DNA of 64,000 bases from Pseudobythopirellula maris (GTDB taxonomy: Bacteria > Planctomycetota > Planctomycetia > Pirellulales > Lacipirellulaceae): contig NZ_SJPQ01000002.1 in NCBI RefSeq assembly GCF_007859945.1, positions 198,588-262,587 on the forward strand, given 5' to 3'. Every line of letters begins with the position of its first letter. Position 1 is the stretch's first letter. This document shows, one piece after another, positions 32,631-42,382 of the stretch. The notes beneath the pieces were generated by a model. That model saw only the letters and a program-made list of their open reading frames with translations. It made no database searches and was not told where the DNA came from. The position numbers and the translations under genes were made by a program.

Positions 32631-33857
32631 ATGAAGCCCGCCACTCTATCGCCGCGCCGTCTCGGTTCGTCTTTCATTTGGATTCTAGGTCTGGCGGCCG
32701 GGCTCGCGTGCGCGGGCCCCGTGTCCGCCCAAGAGGCGCCGGCTTCTACGGGCGAGGCGCAAAACGCCGCTAGCCCCTCCGCCCAAGCCCAGCTCGACGC
32801 GGCGCTCGACGCCTACAAGTCGACCCTCCGGTCGATCGAGTCGCTCCGCTCGGAGTACCAAACCGCGCCGGAGTCGCAGCACGAAAAGCTCCACGAAGAG
32901 CTGCTCGATCTTGTGAAGCAGGGCAAAGAACAAGTGTCGGCGATGCTCGGCCACGCCGCCGAGGCTTACCGGGCGAACCCCGTGGCGGACTCCGAGGCGG
33001 ATCAACTGCTGCGGGCCGTCGCACGCCATTCGGTGGTGGGCCACGGCGGATCGGGAGGCGACCAATACGAACAAGGCCTGCAGGTCATCGATGCTCTGGT
33101 CGACGGCGGCGCCGCGGCCGACGAGAAGCAGCTGCCGCTGTGGGGGTTTGTGGCCGCGATGTTCACCAACGACTTCGAAGCCGCCGATCGCTTCCTCGCG
33201 ATCGCCAAAGAGAACGGCTCGCTCGCTTCGCAGCCCGAAGGCGAGGAGGCGATCGCCGTCTACAAACTCGCGATGCAGCACCTGCCGGTGCTCGGCGACC
33301 TGAAGGCGATGTGGGCCAAAGAGCAACAGATCCGCGCCGACGAGGCGGCCGCCGACGACCTGCCGCGCGTCTTGTTCAAGACCACCAAAGGGGACATCAC
33401 TCTCGAATTGTTCGAGAACGAGGCCCCCACGGCCGTGGCCAACTTCGTTACGCTCGTCAAAGAGGGCTACTACGACGGCCTGCTGTTCCACCGCGTGCTC
33501 GGCCATTTCATGGCCCAGGGAGGCGACCCGCTTGGCACGGGCTCGGGCGGGCCCGGCTACTCGATCGCTTGCGAGTGTTACCAACCCAACGCACGCATGC
33601 ACTTTCGCGGCTCGCTCAGCATGGCCCACGCCGGCCGCGACTCGGGAGGCTCGCAGTTCTTCTTGACCTTCACCCCCACGATGCACCTGAACGGCAAGCA
33701 CACCGTATTCGGCCGCGTGATCGACGGCATCGAGGTCTTGGGCGAACTGCAACGGACCGACGGCGAGGGCGCCCCGCCGCGCGACAAGATTCTCACGGCC
33801 GAGGTGCTCCGCGACCGTGGCCACGACTACAAGTTCGAGAAACTCCCCGGCCGCTGA
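32631..33857 (+). CDS. Secreted cyclophilin-type peptidyl-prolyl isomerase with helical N-domain
   Basis: 408 residues. Signal peptide (core SSFIWILGLAAGLACAGPVS, about 13-33). Residues 50-240 are a helical domain rich in Glu and Ala without a recognised name. The cyclophilin domain is 245-400: LFKTTKGDITLELFENEAPT, FHRVLGHFMAQGGDP (catalytic Arg and the FMxQGGD motif), GSLSMAHAGRDSGGSQFFLT and GKHTVFGRVIDG. It catalyses cis-trans isomerisation of Xaa-Pro bonds in the periplasm. The gene is divergent from rsmD. Confidence 0.93.
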   Translation: MKPATLSPRRLGSSFIWILGLAAGLACAGPVSAQEAPASTGEAQNAASPSAQAQLDAALDAYKSTLRSIESLRSEYQTAPESQHEKLHEELLDLVKQGKEQVSAMLGHAAEAYRANPVADSEADQLLRAVARHSVVGHGGSGGDQYEQGLQVIDALVDGGAAADEKQLPLWGFVAAMFTNDFEAADRFLAIAKENGSLASQPEGEEAIAVYKLAMQHLPVLGDLKAMWAKEQQIRADEAAADDLPRVLFKTTKGDITLELFENEAPTAVANFVTLVKEGYYDGLLFHRVLGHFMAQGGDPLGTGSGGPGYSIACECYQPNARMHFRGSLSMAHAGRDSGGSQFFLTFTPTMHLNGKHTVFGRVIDGIEVLGELQRTDGEGAPPRDKILTAEVLRDRGHDYKFEKLPGR

Positions 33858-34363
33858 GTCTGGCTTGCTGGGTCTGGCCACGTGGAATCACGTGTCAACG
33901 AAACCCGCGCACCGCGTCTAATCGAGGGCGGTAAATCGAATCCCGCTACGACAGCAGGCGCCCCGAATCGTGCGGCTACGCGCACCACCTGGGCGTAACC
34001 GCTTTATCTTCCCCCACTTAGCTGCTGAATAGCTGCTGAGCTTGGTTGCCGCTCCTGCGGGGTGGTTGACCGCCAATCGCCGCTTCGATAGCTTAATATC
34101 GCTGCTGCGAATCTTAGGGGGGTTCGAAATAAGATTGCTTGATTCACTGTCAGGTGGTGAGTGCAAGCTGGCGCCTCCATGTTTCGTGGAACGGCGGCCC
34201 TTCTAGAGACGCGGCTTCTCGTGCGGTTTTGATACGGCGTCCTCGCTCGACGCCCACACACCCGATCAGGGTGGGATTCCCGTCCTTACCACGTTCGGGG
34301 TGACACCCGAGGCGACCAACAGGCCCAACGACCACCTTGACTCCGACCCGCTCTGCACCGGCC
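33858..34363 (+). other. Long leader region upstream of the LysR gene
   Basis: 506 bp without a convincing gene and more AT-rich than the rest of the window. It probably carries the LysR promoter and possibly regulator sites. A TTGACC box (34066-34071), 17 bp, and TAGCTT (34089-34094) form a reasonable housekeeping-type promoter. The palindrome-like CGATAGCTTAATATCG overlaps the -10, as a T-N11-A type LysR site could. These are visual predictions only. Confidence 0.4.
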
Positions 34364-35359
34364 ATGAACTTCAAAGCGTTGAAGATCTTTTGTGACGTGA
34401 CAAAGCTACGCAGCTTTTCCAAGGCGGCCGAAGTGAATGGCATCTCGCAATCGAACGCCAGCCAGGTGGTCCACCACTTGGAGGAGCACCTGGGGGTGCA
34501 GCTGATCGACCGGTCGACCAGGCCGTTCGTGATGACCCCCGAGGGAGAAAAGTACTTCGACGGCGCCCGCGACATCTGCCGACGCCTGGAGGACCTGGAG
34601 CGTGAAGTGGTGCGGGTCCACGACCAAGTCGCGTCGCGGCTCACCGTAGCGGCGATCTACTCGGTCGGCCTCGCGCACATGAACCGCTGGCTGCGGGCGT
34701 TTCTGAGCCAGCACCCGAAAGCCGATGTTCGGGTCGAGTACGTCCACCCCGAGCGCGTTTACGAAGCGGTCGAGACCGAGCAGGCCGACCTCGGACTGGT
34801 GAGCTACCCGGTCGCGTCGAAGCGCATCGAGACCTTGCCGTGGCGCGAAGAGAGGCTGGTGCTGGTGGTCGACCCGGCCCACCCGCTCGCCGAGCGTTCG
34901 CGAAGCGGCGGCGGTTTGGCGACCGTGTCGATCAACGATCTCGAGGGAGAGCGGCTGATCGCCTCGCAGCAGGGGCTGCAGATCCGCGAGGAAGTCGACA
35001 GCCTCTTCGCCCGCCACAAGGTGGGGGTCGAGGTCGCGATGGAGTTCGACAACATCGAGCTGATGAAGCGGGCGATCGAAATCGGCGCCGGCGTCGGCCT
35101 GCTGCCCGAGCCGACCGTCACGCCCGAGGTGGCCGCCGGCACGCTGGTGAAGCTCTCGCTCGAGGGCGAGCAGCTCGCCCGCCCGCTGGGGATCCTCTAC
35201 CGCCGCGACCGCGAACTGAGCGAGACGGCCCAGCGGTTCATCAAGCTGCTGCAAGACCACGCCAACGAAACGACAACAGCCGCGCCGACCCCCAGCCACG
35301 CCAAGCCGGTTGCCGCCGTGGCCCGCGAGTCGCTGGAGCCCGCCGGAGCGCCGGGCTAG
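34364..35359 (+). CDS. LysR-family transcriptional regulator, upstream of gltB
   Basis: 331 residues from the ATG at 34364 (MNFKALKIFCDVTKLRSFSK). The winged helix is at 1-60 (AAEVNGISQSNASQVVHHLE then EHLGVQLIDRSTRPFVMTPE). The effector-binding domain covers 90-300 (LTVAAIYSVGLAHMNRWLRA, then LVVDPAHPLAERSR and MKRAIEIGAGVGLLPEPTVT). It is placed 112 bp upstream of gltB in the same direction. In Bacillus, LysR-type GltC controls gltAB, so control of glutamate synthase here is likely but unproven; a sulfur or nitrogen CysB-like role is the alternative. The ~30-residue tail is Ala/Pro-rich. Confidence 0.88.
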   Translation: MNFKALKIFCDVTKLRSFSKAAEVNGISQSNASQVVHHLEEHLGVQLIDRSTRPFVMTPEGEKYFDGARDICRRLEDLEREVVRVHDQVASRLTVAAIYSVGLAHMNRWLRAFLSQHPKADVRVEYVHPERVYEAVETEQADLGLVSYPVASKRIETLPWREERLVLVVDPAHPLAERSRSGGGLATVSINDLEGERLIASQQGLQIREEVDSLFARHKVGVEVAMEFDNIELMKRAIEIGAGVGLLPEPTVTPEVAAGTLVKLSLEGEQLARPLGILYRRDRELSETAQRFIKLLQDHANETTTAAPTPSHAKPVAAVARESLEPAGAPG

Positions 35360-35471
35360 CGTCCGCCCGGCTGCGGGCCTCTAGAAATGGCCCGAGACCA
35401 AGCACTCAAAGCGGCCCCCCAAGCGGGCCCCTAAAAAGACACCGTTTATTCATTCGGAAGCAAAGACAAGC

Positions 35472-38400
35472 ATGTTCAACCGCCGTTCGCTCATCCACCT
35501 GCCGGAGAAGCAGGGCCTGTACGATCCCGCCCTGGAGCACGACGCCTGCGGCGTCGGCTTCATCGCGCACATCAAGGGCGAGGCGAGCCACCAGATCGTG
35601 GTCGACTCGGAGGACCTGCTCAAGCGCATGGACCACCGCGGCGCTTGCGGGTGCGAAGAGAACACGGGCGACGGCTCGGGCATCATGACCGCCCTGCCGC
35701 ACGCGTTCCTGCAGGCGGCCGTGAAGGCCGACCTGGGGATCGACCTGCCCGAGCCGGGCCGGTTCGCCGCGGGCAACGTATTCCTGCCCCGCATCAAGAG
35801 CGAGCGCGAGAAGTGCAAGGCCGAGGTCGAGCGCATCGTGGCCGAGCAGGGGCAGCGGCTGGTGGGCTGGCGCCCGGTGCCGACCAACTCGAAGAAGGCC
35901 GACATCGGCCCCACGGCCCGCGCCTCGGAGCCGGTGATCGAGCAGCTGGTGATCGCCGCGTCTGACAACGTCGAAGGCGAGGCCTTCGAGCGCCAGGTCT
36001 ACCTCATCCGCAAGCGGGCGAGCAACCTGCTGCGATCCGACGGATCGCTCAAAGAAGCCAAGATCTTCTACATCTGCTCGCTCTCGACCAAGGTGATCAT
36101 CTACAAGGGCATGCTCACCACCGAGCAGCTCTACCGCTACTACAAGGACCTGAAAGACCCGGCCTACGTCAGCCACCTGGCGATGGTCCACTCGCGGTTC
36201 GCCACGAACACGTTCCCCAGCTGGGACCGCGCGCAGCCGCTGCGCTTCATGAGCCACAACGGCGAGATCAACACCGTCAAGGGCAACGCGAACTGGATGT
36301 TCGCCCGCCAGGGGGTCCTGCAGAGCCCGCCGGGCGGCGGATTCGGCGACGAGCTGCCGAAGCTCTTCCCGATCGTCGAGCCCGACTGCAGCGACTCCGG
36401 CACGTTCGACAACGCGCTGGAGTTCCTGCTGATGAACGGCCGCTCGCTGCAGGGCTCGGTCATGATGATGGTCCCCGAGGCGTGGCAGAACCACGCCACG
36501 ATGTCCGAGTCGAAGCGCGCCTTCTACGAGTACCACTCGGCGCTGATGGAGCCGTGGGACGGCCCCGCGTCGATCGTCTTCACCGACGGCAAGTACATCG
36601 GCGCGGTCTTGGACCGCAACGGCCTGCGGCCCTCGCGGTACTACGTGACGAACGACGACCGGGTGATCATGGGCAGCGAGGTCGGCGTGGTCGACGTCGA
36701 GCCGGAGAACGTGCGTCTGAAGGGCCGCCTCCAGCCGGGCAAGATGTTCCTGGTCGACTTCGACGAGGGCCGCCTGATCCCGGACGAAGAGATCAAGGAA
36801 GGTTTCGCCTCGCGCCAGCCGTACGGCGATTGGCTTCGCGCCGAGCGGATCGACCTGAACGACCTCCACCCCGAGGAGGAGAAGCACGGCTTCCGGGCCA
36901 GCACGCTGATGGCCCGCATGCAGGCGTTCGGCTTCACGGTCGAGACGCTCAAGTTCATGCTGCTGCCGCTCATCCAAGTCGAGAAAGACCCGATCGGCTC
37001 GATGGGCAACGACAGCTGCCTGGCGGTCCTCAGCGACAAGCCGCGGATGATCTACGACTACTTCAAGCAGCTGTTCGCCCAGGTGACGAACCCCGCGATC
37101 GACTCGATCCGCGAGGAAGTCATCATGTCGCTCGAGTGCTACATCGGCCCCGAGCAGAACCTGCTCGAAACCACCCCCGAGCACGCCCACCGGCTCCGGC
37201 TGGCGCACCCGATCTTGTCGAACGAGCAGCTCGCCTCGCTCAAGCACATCTACCGCAACAAGGCCGGCAAGGGCTGGCGGGCGAAGACGATCGACATCAC
37301 TTGGCCGGTCGAGGAGGGGGCCGCAGGCATGCGCGGCGCCATCGACCGCGTTTGCCAAGAGGCCGAGGCCGCCATCGACGAGGGGTACGCCCTCGTGATC
37401 CTGTCGGACCGCAAGCTGTCGGCCGAGCGCGTGCCGCTCAGCGCGTTGCTGGCCACCGGCGCCGTGCACCACCACTTGGTGCGTTGCTCGAAGCGGACCC
37501 GCATCGGCCTGATCGTCGAGACCGGCGAGGCCCGCGAGGTGCACCACCACTGCCTGCTGGTCGGCTACGGCGCCGACGCGATCAACCCCTACCTGGCGTT
37601 CGAGTCGCTCTGGCAGGCGCGGCGTGACGGCTTGATCCCCGACGACGACGAGGGCGTGGTGCCGCACGAGGAGTCGGGCGAGGCCGAGGACCCGCTCTCC
37701 GTGCCCGAGGACGACGAGGCCCACGACCCGATCACGGGCATGGACCACCAGATCGTCGCGAAGTACCGCACCGGCGTGGCCAAGGGCATGCTCAAGGTGA
37801 TGGCCAAGATGGGCATCTCGACACTGCAGAGCTACAAGGGCGCCCAGATCTTCGAGGCCCTCGGCCTGCGCGACGAGGTCATCGACCTCTGCTTCAGCGG
37901 CACCGCCAGCCGCGTGCAGGGCGCAGGGTTTGACGTGCTCGCCGAGGAAGCCCTGCGGCGTCACAAGCTCGGCTACCCCGCGCACGAGTCGTCCCGGCTG
38001 CCACTGCTGCCCAACCCGGGCGAGTACCACTGGCGCGCCGAGGGCGAGCGCCACATGTGGACCCCGCTGGCGATCTCCGAGATCCAGGCCGCCGCCCGAG
38101 GCGGCGACAAAACCGCCTACCAGCGGTTCGCCGACCTGGTGAACCACGACGCCCGCAACCGCTGCCAGCTGCGTGGCCTGCTCGGGTTCAAGAAAGAAGC
38201 CAACGGCGGCGCGATCCCGATCGACGAGGTCATGCCCGCCAGCGAGATCGTCAAGCGATTCTGCACCGGGGCGATGTCGTTCGGCTCGATCTCGGCCGAG
38301 TCGCACGAGACGCTCGCCATCGCGATGAACCGCCTCGGCGGCAAGAGCAACACCGGCGAGGGGGGTGAGGACCCGGCGCGCTGGACCCCCGACGACAACG

Positions 38401-40163
38401 GCGACTCGCGCCGCTCGGCCATCAAGCAGGTCGCCTCCGGCCGGTTCGGCGTGACGATCAGCTACCTGAGCAACGCCGACGAGATCCAAATCAAGATCTC
38501 CCAAGGCGCCAAGCCGGGCGAAGGTGGCGAGCTGCCCGGTCGCAAGGTCGACGACACGATCGCCCGGATCCGTTACTCAACGCCCGGCGTCGGCCTCATC
38601 AGCCCCCCGCCGCATCACGACATCTACTCGATCGAAGACCTCGCCCAGCTGATCTACGACCTGAAGAACGCCAATCGGGCCGCCCGGATCAGTGTGAAGC
38701 TGGTCTCGGAGGTCGGCGTCGGCACGGTCGCCTCGGGCGTCGTCAAAGGCCACGCCGACCACGTGCTGATCGCCGGCGACGGCGGCGGCACCGGCGCCTC
38801 GCCGCTCACCAGCATCAAGCACGCCGGCCTGCCGTGGGAGCTCGGCATCGCCGAGACCCACCAGACGCTGATGATGAACGACCTCCGCAGCCGTGTGATC
38901 CTGCAGACCGACGGCGGCCTGAAGACCGGTCGCGACGTCGTGATCGCCGCGCTCTTGGGCGCCGAGGAGTTCGGCTTCAGCACCGCGCCGCTCATCACGC
39001 TCGGCTGCATCATGATGCGCAAGTGCCACCTGAACACCTGCCCCGTGGGCATCGCCACCCAAGACCCCGAACTGCGGGCCAAGTTCTCCGGCAAGCCGGA
39101 GCACGTGGTGAACTACCTGTTCATGGTCGCCGAGGACGCCCGCCAGCTGATGGCCGAGCTCGGCTTCCGCACGATCGACGAGATGGTCGGCCGCGTCGAC
39201 GCGCTCGACACGAACAAGGCGATCAAGCACTGGAAGACGGACGGCCTGGACCTGACCAAGCTGCTCTCTCCCGGCCCGCGGCCATACCCCGAGGCGGGCG
39301 CCCATTGCACGATGGGCCAAGACCACGGGCTCGAGAAGACTCTCGACCTCCGCGAGCTACTCGAGCAGGCCCAGCCGGCCATCGACTCGGGCAAGAAGGT
39401 CCGCTACGAGACCCGCATCGTCAACACCGACCGCACGGTCGGCACGATCACGTCGAACGAGATCGCCAAGAAGCACGGCGAGGCGGGCCTGCCGGACGAC
39501 ACGATCCGGTTCCGGCTCACCGGCCACGCCGGCCAGAGCCTCGGCGCCTTCCTGGCCCACGGCGTGACGATCGAACTCGAAGGCGACGCGAACGACTACG
39601 TCGGCAAGGGCCTGTCGGGCGGCCGCGTGATCGTTTACCCGCCGAAGGCCTCGACCTTCAAGGCCGAAGAGCAGATCCTCGTCGGCAACGTCTGCCTGTA
39701 CGGCGCCACCCGCGGCGAGGCGTTCCTACGCGGACGCGCCGCCGAGCGGTTCTGCGTTCGCAACAGCGGCGCCCACGCCGTGGTGGAGGGCGTTGGCGAC
39801 CACGGCTGCGAGTACATGACCGGCGGCCGCGCGGTGATCCTCGGCCCCACCGGCCGCAACTTCGCGGCCGGCATGTCGGGCGGCGTGGCGTATGTCCACG
39901 CCCCGGACCGCGACGCCTTCCGCCTGAGCTGCAACCTCGGCATGGTCGAGCTCGAAGACGTGACCGAAGCCGACGACGTCGCCGAACTCAAAGAGCTCAT
40001 CGAGAAGCACCAGAACGCGACCGACAGCGCGGTGGCGGCTGAGCTCTTGGACCGCTGGGACGACGCCCTCGGCGAGTTCGTCAAGGTGATGCCAACCGAT
40101 TACAAACGCGTGCTGGAGGAGCAGAAGGCGAAAGGCAAGGCAGAACAACCGGCGGCGGTTTAA
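35472..40163 (+). CDS. gltB: Glutamate synthase large subunit
   Basis: 1563 residues, normal length. Ferredoxin- or NADPH-type GOGAT large chain. After a propeptide-like segment the glutaminase Cys nucleophile is C26 in LEHDACGVGFIAHI. The class II amidotransferase domain follows (MVHSRFATNTFPSWDRAQPL). The FMN synthase domain carries GAKPGEGGELPGRKV, and the [3Fe-4S] cysteines are in CIMMRKCHLNTCPVGIATQD (about residue 1180). The C-terminal domain is the Gly-rich beta-helix (GKGLSGGRVIVYPPKAS). It makes two glutamate from glutamine and 2-oxoglutarate together with GltD. The stop is 4 bp before an inverted-repeat cassette that separates it from gltD. Confidence 0.96.
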   Translation: MFNRRSLIHLPEKQGLYDPALEHDACGVGFIAHIKGEASHQIVVDSEDLLKRMDHRGACGCEENTGDGSGIMTALPHAFLQAAVKADLGIDLPEPGRFAAGNVFLPRIKSEREKCKAEVERIVAEQGQRLVGWRPVPTNSKKADIGPTARASEPVIEQLVIAASDNVEGEAFERQVYLIRKRASNLLRSDGSLKEAKIFYICSLSTKVIIYKGMLTTEQLYRYYKDLKDPAYVSHLAMVHSRFATNTFPSWDRAQPLRFMSHNGEINTVKGNANWMFARQGVLQSPPGGGFGDELPKLFPIVEPDCSDSGTFDNALEFLLMNGRSLQGSVMMMVPEAWQNHATMSESKRAFYEYHSALMEPWDGPASIVFTDGKYIGAVLDRNGLRPSRYYVTNDDRVIMGSEVGVVDVEPENVRLKGRLQPGKMFLVDFDEGRLIPDEEIKEGFASRQPYGDWLRAERIDLNDLHPEEEKHGFRASTLMARMQAFGFTVETLKFMLLPLIQVEKDPIGSMGNDSCLAVLSDKPRMIYDYFKQLFAQVTNPAIDSIREEVIMSLECYIGPEQNLLETTPEHAHRLRLAHPILSNEQLASLKHIYRNKAGKGWRAKTIDITWPVEEGAAGMRGAIDRVCQEAEAAIDEGYALVILSDRKLSAERVPLSALLATGAVHHHLVRCSKRTRIGLIVETGEAREVHHHCLLVGYGADAINPYLAFESLWQARRDGLIPDDDEGVVPHEESGEAEDPLSVPEDDEAHDPITGMDHQIVAKYRTGVAKGMLKVMAKMGISTLQSYKGAQIFEALGLRDEVIDLCFSGTASRVQGAGFDVLAEEALRRHKLGYPAHESSRLPLLPNPGEYHWRAEGERHMWTPLAISEIQAAARGGDKTAYQRFADLVNHDARNRCQLRGLLGFKKEANGGAIPIDEVMPASEIVKRFCTGAMSFGSISAESHETLAIAMNRLGGKSNTGEGGEDPARWTPDDNGDSRRSAIKQVASGRFGVTISYLSNADEIQIKISQGAKPGEGGELPGRKVDDTIARIRYSTPGVGLISPPPHHDIYSIEDLAQLIYDLKNANRAARISVKLVSEVGVGTVASGVVKGHADHVLIAGDGGGTGASPLTSIKHAGLPWELGIAETHQTLMMNDLRSRVILQTDGGLKTGRDVVIAALLGAEEFGFSTAPLITLGCIMMRKCHLNTCPVGIATQDPELRAKFSGKPEHVVNYLFMVAEDARQLMAELGFRTIDEMVGRVDALDTNKAIKHWKTDGLDLTKLLSPGPRPYPEAGAHCTMGQDHGLEKTLDLRELLEQAQPAIDSGKKVRYETRIVNTDRTVGTITSNEIAKKHGEAGLPDDTIRFRLTGHAGQSLGAFLAHGVTIELEGDANDYVGKGLSGGRVIVYPPKASTFKAEEQILVGNVCLYGATRGEAFLRGRAAERFCVRNSGAHAVVEGVGDHGCEYMTGGRAVILGPTGRNFAAGMSGGVAYVHAPDRDAFRLSCNLGMVELEDVTEADDVAELKELIEKHQNATDSAVAAELLDRWDDALGEFVKVMPTDYKRVLEEQKAKGKAEQPAAV

Positions 40164-40167
40164 AGGA

Positions 40168-40623
40168 CCAATGACCAAGCCCCAATGACCAATGATGGTT
40201 GACATCGATTGTCCACCGGAGGGCCGGCAATTTGATCTGGCGGAGCGGACGGCTTGCTTCGGCGAGTCGGTCATCCGCTTTGTGAGATTGGTAAGCCGGG
40301 ACGACGTCAGCGGTCCACTGATCCGACAACTCGTGCGGTCGGCCACGAGCATCGGAGCTAACTACCTCGAAGCAGACGAGGCCGGAACGAATAAGGAATT
40401 TCGCTATAGGATAAGCGTCTGTAGCCGCGAGGCCCGCGAGACTCAACACTGGCTGAGAATGCTGGCCACGGCGTGCCCCGACCACCGCGCCGTCGCCCGC
40501 GATCACTGGCAAGAAGCCAAGGAACTAACCCTGATTTTCGGATCTATCCACAGGAAGTCAAAACCGACGCCCAAGTGAACAACGTTCGCATCACGACATT
40601 GGTCATTGGGGCTTGGTCATTGG
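40168..40623 (+). mobile_element. 456-bp inverted-repeat cassette carrying a four-helix-bundle gene
   Basis: Perfect 27-bp inverted arms: 40168-40194 (begins CCAATGACCAAGCCCCAATG) and 40597-40623. The only gene inside starts with the last three bases of the left arm (ATG at 40192-40194), and its stop lies 18 bp before the right arm. Arms of the same sequence form a gene-less element at 42263-42332 and a palindrome at 30501-30554. The cassette is inserted between gltB and gltD, a pair normally adjacent. No transposase and no clear target-site duplication are seen. Confidence 0.7.
40192..40578 (+). CDS. Four-helix-bundle protein (23S rRNA intervening-sequence protein type)
   Basis: 128 residues. 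FDLAERTACFGESVIRFVRL, VSGPLIRQLVRSATSIGANY, LEADEAGTNKEFRYRISVCS and REARETQHWLRMLATACPDH match the four-helix-bundle family first seen as proteins encoded in intervening sequences of 23S rRNA (also resembling Avd of diversity-generating retroelements). Key residues Ser-Ile-x-Ala-Asn-Tyr and the KEF-RIS-ARE block are present. The biochemical function is unknown; basic surfaces suggest nucleic-acid binding. There is no 23S gene here: the gene sits in an inverted-repeat cassette within glt. ATG at 40192 or 40195, both at the inner edge of the repeat. Confidence 0.85.
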   Translation: MMVDIDCPPEGRQFDLAERTACFGESVIRFVRLVSRDDVSGPLIRQLVRSATSIGANYLEADEAGTNKEFRYRISVCSREARETQHWLRMLATACPDHRAVARDHWQEAKELTLIFGSIHRKSKPTPK

Positions 40624-40677
40624 TCATTCGATCCATTTGCTAATTCAACTTTCAGAAATAGGCTAGTACGGTCCACG

Positions 40678-42252
40678 ATGGGAAAACCCACCGGTTTTAA
40701 AGAGTTCCCCCGCAACGCGGTCCCCTACCGCGACCCGCTCGAGCGCGCTGCGGACTACCTCGAGATCTACACCCACGCCCCCGAGGAGCAGCTCACCACG
40801 CAGGGCGCGCGGTGCATGGACTGCGGCGTGCCGTTCTGCCAGTCGGACTCCGGCTGCCCGATCGACAACCTCATCCCCGAGTGGAATGATCTGGTCTACA
40901 ACGGCCGCTGGCGCGACGCGCTCGACCGGCTGCACAAGACGAACAACTTCCCCGAGTTCACCGGCCGGGCCTGCCCCGCGCCGTGCGAGGGGGCCTGCGT
41001 GCTGGGCATCACCGACCCGCCGGTGACGATCAAGAACATCGAGAACGCGATCATCGACCGCGGCTGGGACGAGGGCTGGGTCGCCCCGCAGCCCCCCAGC
41101 TACGAGACCGGCAAGAGCGTCGCGATCGTCGGCTCCGGCCCCGCCGGGCTGTCGGCCGCCCAGCAGCTCCGCCGCGCCGGGCACGCCGTGAAGGTTTACG
41201 AACGCGCCGACCGCATTGGCGGCCTGTGCATGTACGGCATCCCCAACATGAAGCTCGACAAGGGGACGGTCGAACGCCGCGTCGAGCAGCTCCGCGCCGA
41301 GGGCGTCGAGTTCCACACCGGCGTCCACGTCGGCAAGGAGGAAGACTTCGCCCCGGGCCACATGACCGCCATCATGCGTGAGCGCGGCGTGAAGGTGAAA
41401 TTCCTCGACCCCAACAAGTTGCTCAAAGAGAAAGACGCGGTGCTGATGGCCACCGGCGCCACAAAACCGTTCGACCCCACCGGCCGCTGCCCGGGTCGCG
41501 ACCTGAAGGGCATCCATCTGGCGATGGACTTCCTCACCCGCAACACGAAGAGCCTGCTGGACTCGGAGCTCTCGGACAAGGAGTTCCTCTCGGCCGAGGG
41601 GCTCGACGTGGTGGTGATCGGCGGCGGCGACACCGGCGCCGACTGCATCGGCACGTCGCTAAGGCACGGCGCGAAGAGCATCGTGAACTTCGAGCTGATG
41701 GACCAGGCGCCCCCCGAACGGGCGCCCAACAACCCTTGGCCGCAGTGGCCGCGGGTCTACCGCGTCGACTACTCGCACGCCGAGGTCGAGGCCAAGACCG
41801 GCAAGGACCCCCGCGCGTACCACATCCTCACCAAGGAGTACGTGGGCAAAGAGGGCCGCGTCACCGGCGTGAAGACCGTCGAAGTTGACTGGGCGCAGCC
41901 CGTCGCCGGCGGGGCCCCGTTCACCGAGGTGCCCGGCAGCGAGAAGGTGTGGCCCGCCGATTTGGTGCTGCTGTCGACCGGCTTCGTCGGCCCCGAACTC
42001 ACCGTCGGCGAGATGCTCGGCGTCGAGACCCAGCAACCGCGCGGAAATTGGGTCACTTTTTCGGGCAAGCACGGCGAGTTCACGACGAATGTCGAGAAGG
42101 TGTTCGCCGCCGGCGACTGCCGACGCGGCCAGAGCCTCGTCGTCTGGGCCATCAACGAAGGCCGCGGCGCGGCCCGTTCGATCGACGAGTACCTGATGGG
42201 CGCCAGCAGCCTGCCGGCGCCCGGCACCAACCTGCCGCAACAGGTGGTCTGA
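40678..42252 (+). CDS. gltD: Glutamate synthase small subunit
   Basis: 524 residues from the ATG at 40678 ([20 protein letters not shown]). The N-terminal Fe-S region has [20 protein letters not shown] and [13 protein letters not shown], carrying two [4Fe-4S] clusters. The FAD motif is [20 protein letters not shown] (about 145-164) and the NADPH site is [18 protein letters not shown]. The C-terminal FAD contact is [20 protein letters not shown]. It feeds electrons from NADPH to GltB. It is separated from gltB by the 456-bp cassette, so an operon would have to read through those inverted repeats or use a promoter at about 40625-40677. Confidence 0.96.
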   Translation: MGKPTGFKEFPRNAVPYRDPLERAADYLEIYTHAPEEQLTTQGARCMDCGVPFCQSDSGCPIDNLIPEWNDLVYNGRWRDALDRLHKTNNFPEFTGRACPAPCEGACVLGITDPPVTIKNIENAIIDRGWDEGWVAPQPPSYETGKSVAIVGSGPAGLSAAQQLRRAGHAVKVYERADRIGGLCMYGIPNMKLDKGTVERRVEQLRAEGVEFHTGVHVGKEEDFAPGHMTAIMRERGVKVKFLDPNKLLKEKDAVLMATGATKPFDPTGRCPGRDLKGIHLAMDFLTRNTKSLLDSELSDKEFLSAEGLDVVVIGGGDTGADCIGTSLRHGAKSIVNFELMDQAPPERAPNNPWPQWPRVYRVDYSHAEVEAKTGKDPRAYHILTKEYVGKEGRVTGVKTVEVDWAQPVAGGAPFTEVPGSEKVWPADLVLLSTGFVGPELTVGEMLGVETQQPRGNWVTFSGKHGEFTTNVEKVFAAGDCRRGQSLVVWAINEGRGAARSIDEYLMGASSLPAPGTNLPQQVV

Positions 42253-42262
42253 CGCTAAAATC

Positions 42263-42332
42263 CCAATGACCAAGCCCCAATGACCATTGGGTTTTGCACA
42301 AACCTTATCGGTCATTGGGGCTTGGTCATTGG
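42263..42332 (+). repeat. Gene-less inverted-repeat element of the AATGACCAAGCCCC family
   Basis: Arms 42263-42285 and 42310-42332 are perfect 23-bp inverted repeats with a 24-bp spacer. The sequence is the same as the arms of the cassette at 40168-40623. It lies 10 bp after the gltD stop, and would form a strong hairpin in the glt transcript. Confidence 0.87.
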
Positions 42333-42382
42333 TCATTCGCCACTGCCAGTAGCTCATTTAGCAAAGCGACACCGGAGCCCCC

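Noticed and set aside
35406-38504. Minus-strand open frame of 1032 codons opposite gltB
   Set aside because: Antisense of GltB; same GC-driven artefact.
40192-40578. Part of a 23S rRNA intervening sequence
   Set aside because: The protein family fits, but flanking sequence is gltB and gltD, not 23S rRNA.
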